64,000 nt of DNA from Acanthornis magna (taxonomy: Eukaryota > Chordata > Aves > Passeriformes > Acanthizidae). The DNA is taken from NCBI GenBank assembly GCA_036785705.1, contig JAWUZG010000001.1:5084001-5148000 (forward strand), given 5' to 3'. Position numbers and translations under genes: made by a program. The stretch's first letter is position 1. Every line of letters starts with the position of its first letter. Below the pieces are notes generated by a model. The model saw only the letters and a list, made by a program, of their open reading frames with translations. It searched no databases and had not been told where the DNA came from. Positions 37,601 through 49,417 of this stretch are shown piece by piece.

Positions 37601-39434
37601 TTAAATCCAAAAAATCGTATTTTGAATTGCACATTTTGCGTATCAACTCAGTGTTTGGTTACTGCTTTCTCTCAAGTTTTAGCCACTAAACACGTAGTTT
37701 AGAAAACATATAAAATCAAGTTTAAAAAAAAATAATAAAAAGGTAAACTTTCATAATTTGAGCACCTTCCTTGAAAAGCAAAGAACAGGCACGAGTTAAC
37801 ATTTCAATGCATATGAGATGACGTGTACTCTATCCTTCCCATGGCATAACTTTTATTTTGCCATGCACTTTCCAACATACAATTTTTCCAACTTCTGCAG
37901 TGTTGACAACAGCTTCATATTTCCCAGCTGTTTAACTTCATTCATAATTCTTCAAGGCAGTTCAGCATCTGACAGTGAAACTCCTTACATGGAAAAAGGG
38001 ATTAGCAGGGAAAAGTGTAATGTGTTTTCTGTGCAAGCCAGCATCTGGATATTCAAAATGTCAACATGCTGAAACTATTGATGTCTCCATAAAACACCAA
38101 AAATTGTTCAGATTTGCTAGTGGGTGACAGTCTGACAGTAGTTATCCAGCTCTTTGGCCTGCTCTGTTTGATTTGATGATTAAAAATTAATGCTGAGATC
38201 AGCCATTTGAAGGCATAGATTTTACTAACCACGCAAACATACAGACCTAAGGTACAGGTTTTTGAGTTCCAGACATTTAACTGTTTGCAGATTACAGTTA
38301 GTGCCAGTGGTACAGTTTAACAGTTTGCCTTATGTTTTCTACTTTAAAATTCTATCTTCAGTCATGTTACCTGTCCAAACTGTAACTGGACATTTGCAAT
38401 TTGAACACCAGGTGTCTGCCTCAGGCTGAATTTCTCTAGAAAGCTTCAGCAAATCTGTTTGCTGACAACAGGGTCAGAACACAATGAAGTTTCCACGGAA
38501 AAGTGCTGAATTAAATAAAACTGTTTTTCTTCAAACTTTCAGTCAAAAACTTTTGCTTTGTGAGTCAGCTCTCTTGGACACCACATACTGCCAGACTGGG
38601 AGAACAATTTTTCAAGTATTACTTCTGTCAGAGTAGAAAAATTATTTTTAGCAATCATTTTGATTGAAAGATGTGACTCTTTTTCTATATAAAAGAAGTT
38701 AATGTTTTGGGGTTTTTTAATGTGGTTGAATGAGTAAAAATATTTGATTGATTACTGTATGCTTGAGATTTCTCCTCACACACAAAAATTCAAATATTCA
38801 TATAAACCACTTAAGTGATAGCAACAACATAATAACACACTTTTCCTTATTTTTAAATATATTTTGGGCATATTAAAACCAGAACTATTTACAATCTACC
38901 TTTTTTTTTTGGAACATAATAGACATATACCTCCACTGCAAAATTCTGATTCCTACAGAATAGTTTTTTTAAGTCAGTGGCTGTCAGCTGTGCAACCATA
39001 CTTCTGGTCTGCTCTTTCATTGCCACAGGAGTTGTGCCTTTCTGGCTAAATCTTGGAATTTAGAAGTCTGCTACATGTTGCTTAAAAGTTGTACGAACTG
39101 GATGCTCATTTTGCTTTTGCCAAATGGATGCTTTTAAGCTATTAAGAATCACATGAGGTTGAATGTTGTGCTAAACAGAGATAATGCAGAGATGTTTTCA
39201 CACTGAAAATCTGGTCTGAAGCTTGCACACAAGCTCCTTCCAGAGGAGCTGAGAATTATTACAGCAGAAGCAAAGCACCTTCTCTTAAATCTGCATTAAA
39301 GTTACCACATTTTGCCTATGCCAAGAGACAGCTCAGAATTCTCTCATCTGAGCTACTCCTACTATTCCTGACCTTATGGTATGGGCACAAAATGCCAAAA
39401 TATTTGGTGTGATTTTTCAGTAATAGCACCATTC
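31601..39434. other. Unique non-coding sequence, no gene seen
   Basis: The longest frame is 129 codons (32802-33191, +), overlapped by frames of 107 and 91 codons in a more GC-balanced patch at 32.9-33.2 kb. None has a recognisable domain. 33.3-35.3 kb has no frame worth noting. AT-rich palindromic TTAATTAA runs occur near 34495 and 34860-34880. No CR1 piece was noticed. Confidence 0.65.
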
Positions 39435-39503
39435 ATGGAATCATAGAATCATAGAAACATTAAGGTTGGAAAAGACCTCCAGGATGATCAGGTTTGACCT
39501 TTG
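39435..39503 (-). mobile_element. CR1 LINE 3'-terminal fragment, - orientation
   Basis: The + strand starts with two copies of the octamer-type tail (TGGAATCATAGAATCATAGA), then AAGGTTGGAAAAGACCTCC and AGGATGATCAGG. This is the reverse complement of the very end of CR1, so the element points left. Only about 65 bp is recognisable. It is extremely 5'-truncated. Confidence 0.85.
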
Positions 39504-42500
39504 ACCATTATAAGGAATCTAGTTCTTTATTGCTTAAATAATTATTTAATTATTTTAACATTATTCCAAATTTATGAGAACAAAAACCAGAAAATCAGAA
39601 GTTCAGTCCCTTAACAAAAGACCAGTTTACTTTATATTTTCCTTCCTATTGGTTCAGTGTGCTCTTACCAGTCTGTGAAGATGCTGCCAAGCACATAAAA
39701 TTAACAGAATAAAATGAGGGTAACTGTTTTCTGGAAGACACCCAGAGCCACACCCTTCTATCCAAGAGAAACTGAATTTCATGATACAAAGGGGAGGCTT
39801 TTCTTTAGCAGTGGTGTTTGAGGTATTGATGTCTGGGGGCAGTAGATCTGGAGCATGTCTGACAGCCAGATAAAAATGGATTTTTCTGAGCCTTGGGAAT
39901 CTTATGGAAAAAAGTGCTTTCAGCTGCAACCCCCTTTATGATATCAAGGGGAGTCTAAAATCAATGTTTCTGCTAATTTATCCACACAGCACACTGCCAC
40001 ATATGAAAAACAAAATAGATAAAACTGACAGTGTGTGAGAGAATCTGGCATGGGGGTGAGTGAGATGAGAGGCATGAGAAGTCCCCAGATTCAGAGAGGA
40101 GTGAAGACAGTGCTGGACTGGTTTTATAAAACTAAATTAAAACCAGGATGTGTGTGTGTGGTGGGGTTTGGAGCATAAGGGAAATTCTGTTCAGTTTTGT
40201 AAAATGACCCTGTTAAAAAAAATTCATGTGAGTGAGTGCACAAATGGAAGGTCAGGGTGTGACAGGAGGGTTTTTAATCCATCTGGAATTTTAAATAATA
40301 TTACTGTAGGATACATGTTTATTTTAAAAAAACCTATGAAATGGAAATCATTCTCTATGAAATTTAAATTGAATTTCTAGGATTTTTCCAAGGGAATGAT
40401 GTTAATATGTGTCTCCATAGCCATCTACAGAAAGAGAAGTTATGATTAATTTTTTACATACAAATATTTTTTATCTTTGAATTTTAGAATCTGAAATATT
40501 TCATAATTGGGCAAGGTGCATTGATTATACTGTAAAGTAAATTCAAGTAGAAGTTAGCATTTTAAAATAATTTTTTGTTGTTTATTATTGCATCTCATTG
40601 ATTAGTCTGAAAACTTTTTGTGGCAGAAATAGTGAAAATGCACATATTAAGAAGACCCTAAAGAAAAAAAATGCTGATTTTACATTTGTAATACTTTCAA
40701 AAAGACTCTACTGCTTATCTGTTCAGAGCAAACAGTGCCACATGGCTTGTCACAACATACATGCTGTCTAATACCAATAAATATTAAAAAAAAAAAAGAT
40801 AAGAATTCCCTGTTAATACTGATAACATTCATTAGTTTGTAATATATCCCCACACTGCTTTATGCAAGAGGATAAAAGGATGGAAATGCAACATACAAGG
40901 GAGGAAATAATAAACAGAAGAAAACTCCCTATAGCACTTATAATGACACTCGAGGCAGAACTCTGAGTGAAAGTTGCCACGACAGCTGCAACTCAATTTC
41001 ACTGCAGCTGGTATAGACTCTCTAAAGAGGGATATAAAGTGAGGGTCTCAGTGTAGTGACTATGCCATAGTATTCAGGCAAGGCAGAATGTGTTACATAA
41101 TTTCATAATTATCAGTATTCTCCACTTCTCACTTTGCAAAGCTTCCCCTGCCTTTTGCTCAAGGAGGACTGAAAATGAGAGTTTGTACCTCAAATGTCAG
41201 CCTATCATTATCTGCAAGAGAACTTAATGCCAAACATTTCCTTTAAGTGCAAGCCAGCAGAGGCAGCATTTGGCCATACTTTGGCTTTGAATTTGCAAGT
41301 GCCCACACAGGCAGCCCCTCTGAGGGAGCAGCACCGTGCCTGAATTTGTGCCACAATGCGCAGATTACCCTGGCAAACACTCTATAGTACAGATGCACAC
41401 TAACAGATCCCTTGTCACTGCAGGTCTTACCAGCAGATTGGTGGGATTTCCAAACTGCCTTCCAGAGCACCAAAAATACCACTTGCTATAAAGTAGTTTT
41501 ATAAATCTATCAATAGGGTCACACAGCAGGACTAATTCCTATTACAACCCAAGAAGGCAGATTTGACCCCGTGGTCTATCTCAGCACATACAGGATTGTA
41601 CGTTTGATAGCTGTCAACTGGCTGCTTGCCTGACTGCTCGATTCCAAAGTCACTTTGGAAACTATTATTCCCAAAGTGAAGCAAACAGACAGCACCATTA
41701 CGGGCTGAAGATAAAGATATCACTTCAGTCCCCGTGGAAAGTAAAGCTGTCAAGGGGAAATGGACTTAAGCTCCAAACCTGCAAGTTCTTGGTCTTAATA
41801 AAGAAAGAAGAGTGCAACCATCAGTGCAGTGGACAAACAAATCCATCTCAAACAGAATGATTGTGAAAAATTTTGGCTTCATAATCCATACTGAGGACAA
41901 ATTACTCTCTTCCACCTTAGTTATTTTGTATCCTGAAGATAATTTGAGAGTGGGAAAGCTGCCAAAGAGTGGCAACCGACCTAATAAATGGAATAAATTT
42001 GTCACTGCTATTGTCAGGTTCCTATCTTGTCTGACAATGCATTTAGCTCCCAGATCGGGGGCAAAGTGACGCTTGCAGAACATCAATTCCATTTAAATGA
42101 GCCCAGGAAATGGCATCTGCGGAAACTCCTCTTGTTTCCGGGACTGTAGCTGTGGTATTTTCAACCAAGTTATCTCCATTGATCAGGAATTCAGCCTTAT
42201 CAATGCCTGAAATGGCCTTTCTTCAGAGTCCCATCCAAACCACCTCTCTACCAGCAGACATCTTGAAATACTGGATACGTATCAAAACCAAGAAAGTTTC
42301 TCTCTCTTCATTAACTTCGATTAAGCAATTATTGACTCTGCAAGTCAGTAGAGCTGTGTTGCCTCTTGCTCTTGTTTTAGAAAGGTGCAATAAAGATCTG
42401 AAAGGCTGAGATTAGAATTGCATACCAACTAGCTTACAAATATTTGGGACAAGAACTGAATTATAATTTCTACAGAGCTGGGAAAGAGCTTTTCAATCAC

Positions 42501-43858
42501 TGCTAGTACATGTGCAGACCTGTGCAGACCCAAGGCCTAAACAGCTTTTGTTCTTTTAAGTCAAAAAGAAAAAAAAAAACCAGCCTAAAGGCGCTGCAAT
42601 AGTTGTAGAAGCACGAACACCATCCAAAAATGCAAAAATGTGATGCACAATAGTGGGCAATGCTTCACAAGACTAAACACAGCAAGGGTAAATTTTTTGC
42701 AAAAATTAGAAGAGTTCTGAATATTAGATTTTTTAAATTATTATGATCCAATTAATTTTTTGAACTAAGTTGCATTACATATTACAGGAGAAAAAGAATA
42801 TTTAACTTTTTTTTTAAGGTAAGCAAGGTCAATTTGGGTGATCCTCATTACATGGTTACTTGAAAAAACAGTGGATTTGGTGACATGACCTGGAGCTTTT
42901 AAGCCCCTTGTTCTTTTCCTTTTAACAGAAAAGAGAGAATGTTATTTTCTTCAAGACTGTTTCTATATTTTGGCAATTTATATGGCTTTGACCTTCCAAG
43001 CTACAATACTTTTGGTGTCATAAATTACCCATGTGCTTTTCAACTTGTCTGAATCCTAACATATTACCTGTGAAAGCCACCTGGAACAGAACAATAAATA
43101 ATTCCTTTGAGGGGAAATATTCCCTTCGGATACTTACACTGCAGGCATGCATTTGTTGTGGGCTTCCACAATTGCTTGGCTTCACAGTAGTTCCTGCTGA
43201 GCACCATTTCCTCAGACATATTGAGAAATTGTGAGCTAGAGCAGCAGTGTCAGCAAATATTGTTTCTTTCCCTCAAGATTGATATGCATGGTATATCTTT
43301 CCTTCCAAAAATGCAGTATCTTTATATTAAAGAATCAATGTGAATCACATCAGAGTCCACTTTTGCCCTCTTATTTATAAGTAGCAACATATGATATTTT
43401 ATATTGAGCTGAGACCATTACTATTGTTTTGGTATATTCATATCAAAAATAAGGACACATTTGTAGGTTTCCATGCAAAACCACTGCATTATTTCTAGAT
43501 ATTCTAAACCCAAGTTAATTGAAATACTGCCAATGTTGCTTCAAACTTTTTTTTTTTTTTAGAAAGCCATATAGGACCAATATTAAAAGCTAGGCTAAAC
43601 ACCTCTGCTTTCAAAAAATAAACTGACAGCTTTCTCCTTTAAAGTGTGAAAAACTGTGGTAGAAAAATACATTTTAGTGGGTAAATTATCACAGTTCTGT
43701 TGATCTTAGCTGACAGTGTCATATTCTCTCAGTTGAAGGATTATCCCACCTTCCCCCACAACAAAATGCATATTTCTTGTTTGAGGCAGTTGAAAGCCTG
43801 AAGGATGGGAGGTTGCTGTGGCTGTGTCCCAAGGCAGCAAGGCTGAGTGTGCGATCCC
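39504..43858. other. Unique non-coding sequence, no gene seen
   Basis: Frames of 80-110 codons cluster at 41243-42409 on both strands but show no homology that I recognise and no shared reading direction. This 1.2-kb area is less AT-rich and contains POU-like octamers, so it may be conserved regulatory DNA; this is inference. A T14 run lies near 43548. The frames starting at 43706-43889 belong to the minisatellite that follows. Confidence 0.6.
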
Positions 43859-44759
43859 TGACACACGTGCACAGCCACACACACACGTGTGCACAGCCAC
43901 ACACACACGTGTGCACAGCCAAACACACACGTGTGCACAGCCAAACACACACGTGTGCACAGCCAAACACACACATGTGCACAGACACACACACACGTGC
44001 ACAGACACACACACACATGTGCACAGACACGCACACACGTGCAGACACACACATGTGCACAGACACACACACATGTGCACAGACACACACACACATGCAC
44101 AGACACGCACACACGTGTGCACAGCCACACACACGTGCACAGACACGCACACACACGTGCACAGACACACACACATGTGCACAGACACACACACACATGC
44201 AGACACACACATGTGCACAGCCACACACACATCTGCACACGCACACACGTGCTCAGCCACACACACACGTGTGCACAGCCACACACACGTGCACAGCCAC
44301 GCACGCACGTGCACAGCCACGCACGCACACGTGCACAGACACACACACGTGCACAGACACACACACACACGTGCACAGACACACACACGTGCACAGACAC
44401 ACACACACGTGCACAGACACACACACACACGTGCACAGACACACACACACACGTGCACAGACACGCACACGTGCACAGACACACACACGTGCACAGACAC
44501 ACACACACGTGCAGACACACACATGAGCACAGCCACACACACATGTGCACAGCCACACATACACGTGCAGACACACACACATGTGCACAGACACGCACAC
44601 ACGTGCACAGACACGCACACACGTGCACAGACACGCACACACGTGCTCAGCCACACACACGTGCACAGACACGCACACACACGTGCACAGACACGCACAC
44701 ACACGTGTGCACAGACGCACACACACGTGTGCACAGACACACACACACGTGTGCACAGC
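43859..44759. repeat. CA-rich minisatellite with CACGTG cores
   Basis: About 900 bp holds roughly 45 units of 14-22 bp. Each unit is a CA run, a core of CACGTG, CACGTGTG or CACATGTG, then GCACAG followed by CC or AC. Unit length varies by two-base steps, by addition or loss of CA. The left end has longer units with AGCC joints, including three near-identical units with CCAAACACAC; the middle has AGACAC joints. No stop codon fits the repeat in several frames, so frames of up to 407 codons (+) and 373 codons (-) run through it, encoding H/T/C/A/Q or C/V/H/A runs. These are not proteins. Expect length variation between individuals and assembly uncertainty. Confidence 0.95.
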
Positions 44760-47700
44760 CGCCACTCGGAGCAGCACAAACAGCTGTGCATTGCCAGCAC
44801 CCACAGAAATGCACTCAGCGCCCTCACAAACAGAAGCAGCTTGGATGGCCTGATCCTGTTCTTGATTTCTGGCTATGGGGATGGAAATTTAGTGCTGGAA
44901 AAAAAATATACACATACAAAATATTAATCACTCTAATGGTGAGCCTGGGATACTCAGCTTATCCAGCAGCTGCTTCCCAGCTGTCCTGGTCCCCCCAGCT
45001 GCTGGGACCCAGACATGCAAACCCCAGAGATCTGCACTCATGCTCAGGTAGCTGGTCTCCTTCATTCCCAAATTGGCACTTTCTATCCAACTCGCTGTCT
45101 AATTCAGTTTGAATTACACCAGTTTTCACACATACTCAGAATAGAGAGTGCACCCATACCAAACTAGAAAGAGGATTTCATGAGAAGACAGTGCAAACTG
45201 CAATTATGAAAGGCAGTTTGACAAGTGTAACAACAACAGACAATTAAGACAATTATACCTGATCAACTTGTTTTATTGCTTTTTCTCTCTATTCTTTCCT
45301 TTTTGTTCCCTATAATCCACCTTGACAGCTCCCTTTTCCATTTCCATTCCTTCCAGAAGCATCCTATAATGCCTCACACATTGCTACAATTCCTTTAAAA
45401 TACCCCATAATAAGTTTTATGTAATCCTCAAGTACCGTTTCTCCTGGTACCCCATAATGAGCCCTCTACCTGCGCAGGCAGTGACTCCATCAGTCTCCAG
45501 GTGTTCTGAGAGGGAGAGATGAAGAGCTCTGCAAGGTGCTCTGGAGTCCTTGGCTCTTAGTAGGCTTCCCCTGGGAGCATTGTTCCCACCATGCTCCCAG
45601 AATAGTCTCAAGCAGCTCCTTCAAGGCTCCTCAGTTTGGCAATTCTTATGCTGATCTTCACTGGGCCTTTGTGTTCTTGCTGATTAGTTTTTAATCACAT
45701 AATGTTAATTGGCAATTAATGATTCCCATGAGATCTCCAGAGTGCCATGCCAGTGACTCTATCCATGTGCTTCAGTCTTCATCCACTTGTTTGCTGCTTA
45801 CATTTGTTACTAATGTGCATGAACAAGACATGGATGCATGAACTATCACCAGCTGGATGTTCAGTATGGTCTTCCCAGAGAATCCTGGGGAAATGTCTGC
45901 CACAGTTCCCTGCCCTCTCTTCTTCCTCTGTTTCATCTCCTCAATTAGCGGGAGTAGCTTTTCTGTTTCTTTTCCCAGTCCCTTCTCCACAGCTCATAAC
46001 CAATGTCTTCTTTGCTGTTTTATCTTTAGAAAGTAGATGTAAAACATGGTGCTATGTATCCAACACTGCTGTAGCAATGTTATTTAATTCCCTCTGTTTT
46101 CTGGATTTGGGCACTGAGATATACAATGTAAATTATGGAAAGTGTGAGTTACTCCTTTCAAATGTTTCTCTCATTTCCACAGCCACCATATTTTTAAACA
46201 GGTTGAGACACCCTATTTTTAAAAAAAAAAAATTACTTAATGAATTATGAAGTGTTATTCCAGCTTTTCATAGAAATCATACATGACATATGATGACAAA
46301 CTTGTCATTTACCAATGACTGATTTGTTACTTCATGTGGGATTCATTTCAAGATGAAGACACCTACATTTAGCTGTCTATATAAGCTACATGTCTGAGCT
46401 TTCATAGATCATGGCATTCCGGACAATACAGTCAGCAGAACCTGCCAGAGCAAATATATTTGGGATATCAGCACATGGCTGGTAAACACACCACTGGACC
46501 TATGGGGGTCAGTTCAGTTGCAAAAGCCTAATAATACTGTGGCTACTTTTGGATTTCCTAAACTTTCTTGTGGGGTGACAGATATGATGAAGGACCTAGA
46601 ATAGGTTACATTTTCTAAATTTTGAACAATCAAACAAAAAAAGGAATCACTTTATTGCTAGCAAATACAGCATAAAATGAGATACCTACAAAAAAATCTT
46701 AGAGCACTATAATTTCTCTGCCCTAGAAATAAAATGAAACCCTTAGGAAAACAAATTAGGGCATTTAGGCAACTGAATTAAATCCCAGACACACAGTGAT
46801 TATATCACGGGACTTTGGCTCTAGGTGGAGTCTTAAATTCAGGTAAAACTACTTTGAGGTTTGAGACTTTTCTTAAGTAAGAACTTCTATCATTATAACC
46901 CATAAAAAGCTGCAAGATCGTAACAATACTTGTTTGTCCCCAAAACTACCACAATTGAATTAATTCAAAGGCATATTCACTCATTGAATGACCCACGATC
47001 AAGTACACATCTTCAAAATAAGTACCATGAAACTAAAAGTGAATGTCTTTTAACTTCTAGAGGATGTGGAGATCTGACGGTATGACAGACAAAATGGGAT
47101 CTGACTTTTTCCAGAACTTTCAGGAGAAAGCCTGAACTGTTTTCTCAGTCTACAGTCTTGCTTCCAATCAAGTGATGGAAATTGAAAATGTCCAGGTAGA
47201 TTAAAGGGCTCTATGAAGGAAAAGTTTCTTTCTGATTGCTTATTGTTAGCAACACTTTGATTTTAGTGTTAAAGTAACTCCACACTTTCTTTTTTCCTCT
47301 TTGCCAAAGAAAAACATCTTACTTTTTTTTTTTTTTTTAATATGCAGTTAAAAACAGAGATGGAAAAGAAACATTTAGTCAGCTCAGACAAATGGCTTGA
47401 AATCAGATCTTCAATTCAACACAATCACTATAAAAACTGAATCACTCTGAAGTACATCTCAAAAAGCCACAGCTTAACTAGGGTTGTCAGGTCTTACTCC
47501 ATTATCTAGGTGTATCCATTATCTAGCTGTTTCAGACTTTTAAAATGAATACCAGTATTTGGAACTTTTTTTCTGTTTGGACAAGTCAGTTGCTCTGTCT
47601 GATTTCTGTAGCTGCATACTGTACTTTTTTAGCATGGCAGCTGTGAGATAAGTATTGAAATCATGAAAGAAAAAAAAAAGAGGGATGGGTAGTTACTCTA

Positions 47701-48052
47701 GGAAAAATATTTATTTTACTACACCTGTAATCTTTGTTGGAAGAATCCTGCTGTACTTGCAAAAATTTTCTCTAAGACAGAGAAGTCGTGCTGTAGATAC
47801 TCACATGGGATTTAACCTCCAAGCGTAATAGGGGCAAAAATCCTTTAATATTGACTTTGGGATCTGGTATTACTGCAGCTCTCTTCTAAAACTCACAAGA
47901 GAAAATGTTCTCTTTCTTTTGAGTACAAAATCACAAACTTCTTGAATACAAATATCTAAATGAGAAAGCAAATTCAGATACATTTTTTCAGGTTTTATTC
48001 TGCTATCACTCATGTGATTTCAGATGAGAAACTAACAAAATATGTTCAATGC
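44760..48052. other. Unique non-coding sequence, no gene seen
   Basis: One frame of 167 codons (45747-46250, +) is the longest outside the minisatellite. It begins with a hydrophobic, cysteine-rich stretch and ends in a lysine run encoded by poly-A, with no recognisable domain or signal of selection. A T16 run is at about 47322-47338, and a 17-bp imperfect tandem repeat is at 47498-47526. No CR1 wording was seen. Confidence 0.6.
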
Positions 48053-48170
48053 AGACAAACAAACCAAACCAAACAAAAAAAAAAATCTAAAAAACCACAA
48101 AAACCCTCAAACCAACCAAACAAAAACCCCAAAAACTCATACAAACAAAAAACCCCCAAAAATCTGGAAA
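48053..48170. repeat. A/C-rich low-complexity tract
   Basis: About 118 bp is built of CAAAC, CCAAA, A-runs and AACCCC blocks. It is similar in style to 2113-2212. It encodes a spurious K/N/P/Q-rich frame. Confidence 0.75.
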
Positions 48171-48399
48171 CTAAACGTAGTTTTAGTGAGTGAGCAGTGA
48201 GCAAGGTAGAACCACACAAACATAACCAAAGCTATGCAAATGCACTGAATTTATCTTCCCTTTACCTGATGTCTGTTTGGTACAGTGTGATTCTTGACAG
48301 TGAAAGAGCAGCTCCTCACCTAATCTAGAACGAGGTAACTCCAGTAAACCATAATGGCTCACACCTTCTTCTGGTTTATGGCCTTTCCTTCTGCCTCAA

Positions 48400-48770
48400 A
48401 TTGTAGCTGTCTGTCCCACCACCATTTCGACCAAGAATGTGCAGCGACCAAGTCTCGTCGTGGGGCCTATGGGTGGTGAGTCTCATACTCTTGTCCTTTC
48501 ACTCTCTCTCTTTCTTTTTGGGCTTCACACTCGTCTCCTTCCTCCCTCCCTTCATTTTCACTTCTTCATGTCCTTGGGTGATGTTTTTGCACTTTCAAAT
48601 TGCAATATTTTCATATTGTTATATTACTAATAGATAATAATAACCAAATGCTGCCAATGCTGCTTTCTACTACAACCAGATTGTTCTACAATAAACCCTG
48701 CGTGCGTATATTTGCAAACACCGATCATTCAGAGTCTTTTCACTCTAACTCCAGGGGATTAATTAACAAG
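48400..48770 (+). other. Possible decayed LTR-like block
   Basis: CpG-bearing wording at 48425-48470 (TTCGACC, CAGCGACC, TCTCGTCG) is unusual for this CpG-poor window. A CT-rich stretch follows, and about 220 bp later there is AATAAACCCTGCGTGCG near 48691. That order resembles a promoter-plus-polyadenylation LTR layout. I cannot define TG...CA ends, a target-site duplication, a primer-binding site or any internal gene. It may equally be ordinary unique DNA. Confidence 0.2.
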
Positions 48771-49360
48771 AGCCTGGTTACTCTCACCCTCTGTGGCCAG
48801 TCCAGTGCCATGGAAAAGCCACCCCGGGGCAGAGGGACCTTACAGCCCCACGGCAGCACACCCCACACTGCTCCTGTCCTACCTCCATGAATCTCTTCGG
48901 TTTTGGGGGACTAGTTGTTATCTGGGCAATAAAATAAGGCAAACACCACATTAAGCTTCTCTATGACGCAGTTTGAAATTTTGCCAGACTGTTGTTCAGT
49001 TGTTTACTCTATTAATCCTTCTATGTTTTGCTCATCTGTCCAGAGATTTGTTGATCTCAATTACCTAAACAGATAATCTCCATGAATTAATTAAGACTGT
49101 TAGGATTCCAGATGCCTCAATTTGAAAAGACACCGCCAGCTTTCAAGGTCCTCTTCTTTGGTGCAAATGATTTTAATGTCATTATCACATATGACTTTTT
49201 ATTTCAGCATGAGATATTCCTTATTTGCGTGCTTTTAATCTGTCTTTATATAACACATAATCTTTCATGATTACACTTTTGAACATGGGCTGTCTTATTC
49301 TAATTATAGAAAATACACAAAAGCCAAATATTACTTCTAATTTTGTCTGTCTAAATTTTT

Positions 49361-49417
49361 CCATCATCTCTCTCCCACCTGCTAATCATCCTCCATCTCT
49401 CCCCCATCTGCTAATCA
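49361..49417. repeat. Imperfect 28-29-bp tandem duplication
   Basis: The two units share CTCTC..CCCA.CTGCTAATCA and differ by a few substitutions and one base of length. They are adjacent. No function is suggested. Confidence 0.75.

Noticed and set aside
43706..45112. Open frames of 249-407 codons on both strands
   Set aside because: They run through the CA-rich minisatellite, whose unit lacks stops in several frames. The products are H/T/C/A/Q or C/V/H/A repeats, and parallel frames exist on both strands.
45400..45620. Moderately GC-rich segment suspected as a transposon
   Set aside because: No consensus that I know matches, and no terminal repeats or target duplications are visible.
45747..46250. 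167-codon frame, longest outside simple repeats
   Set aside because: No recognisable domain, no splice or promoter context, and it ends in a poly-A-encoded lysine run. One frame of this length is expected by chance in 64 kb.
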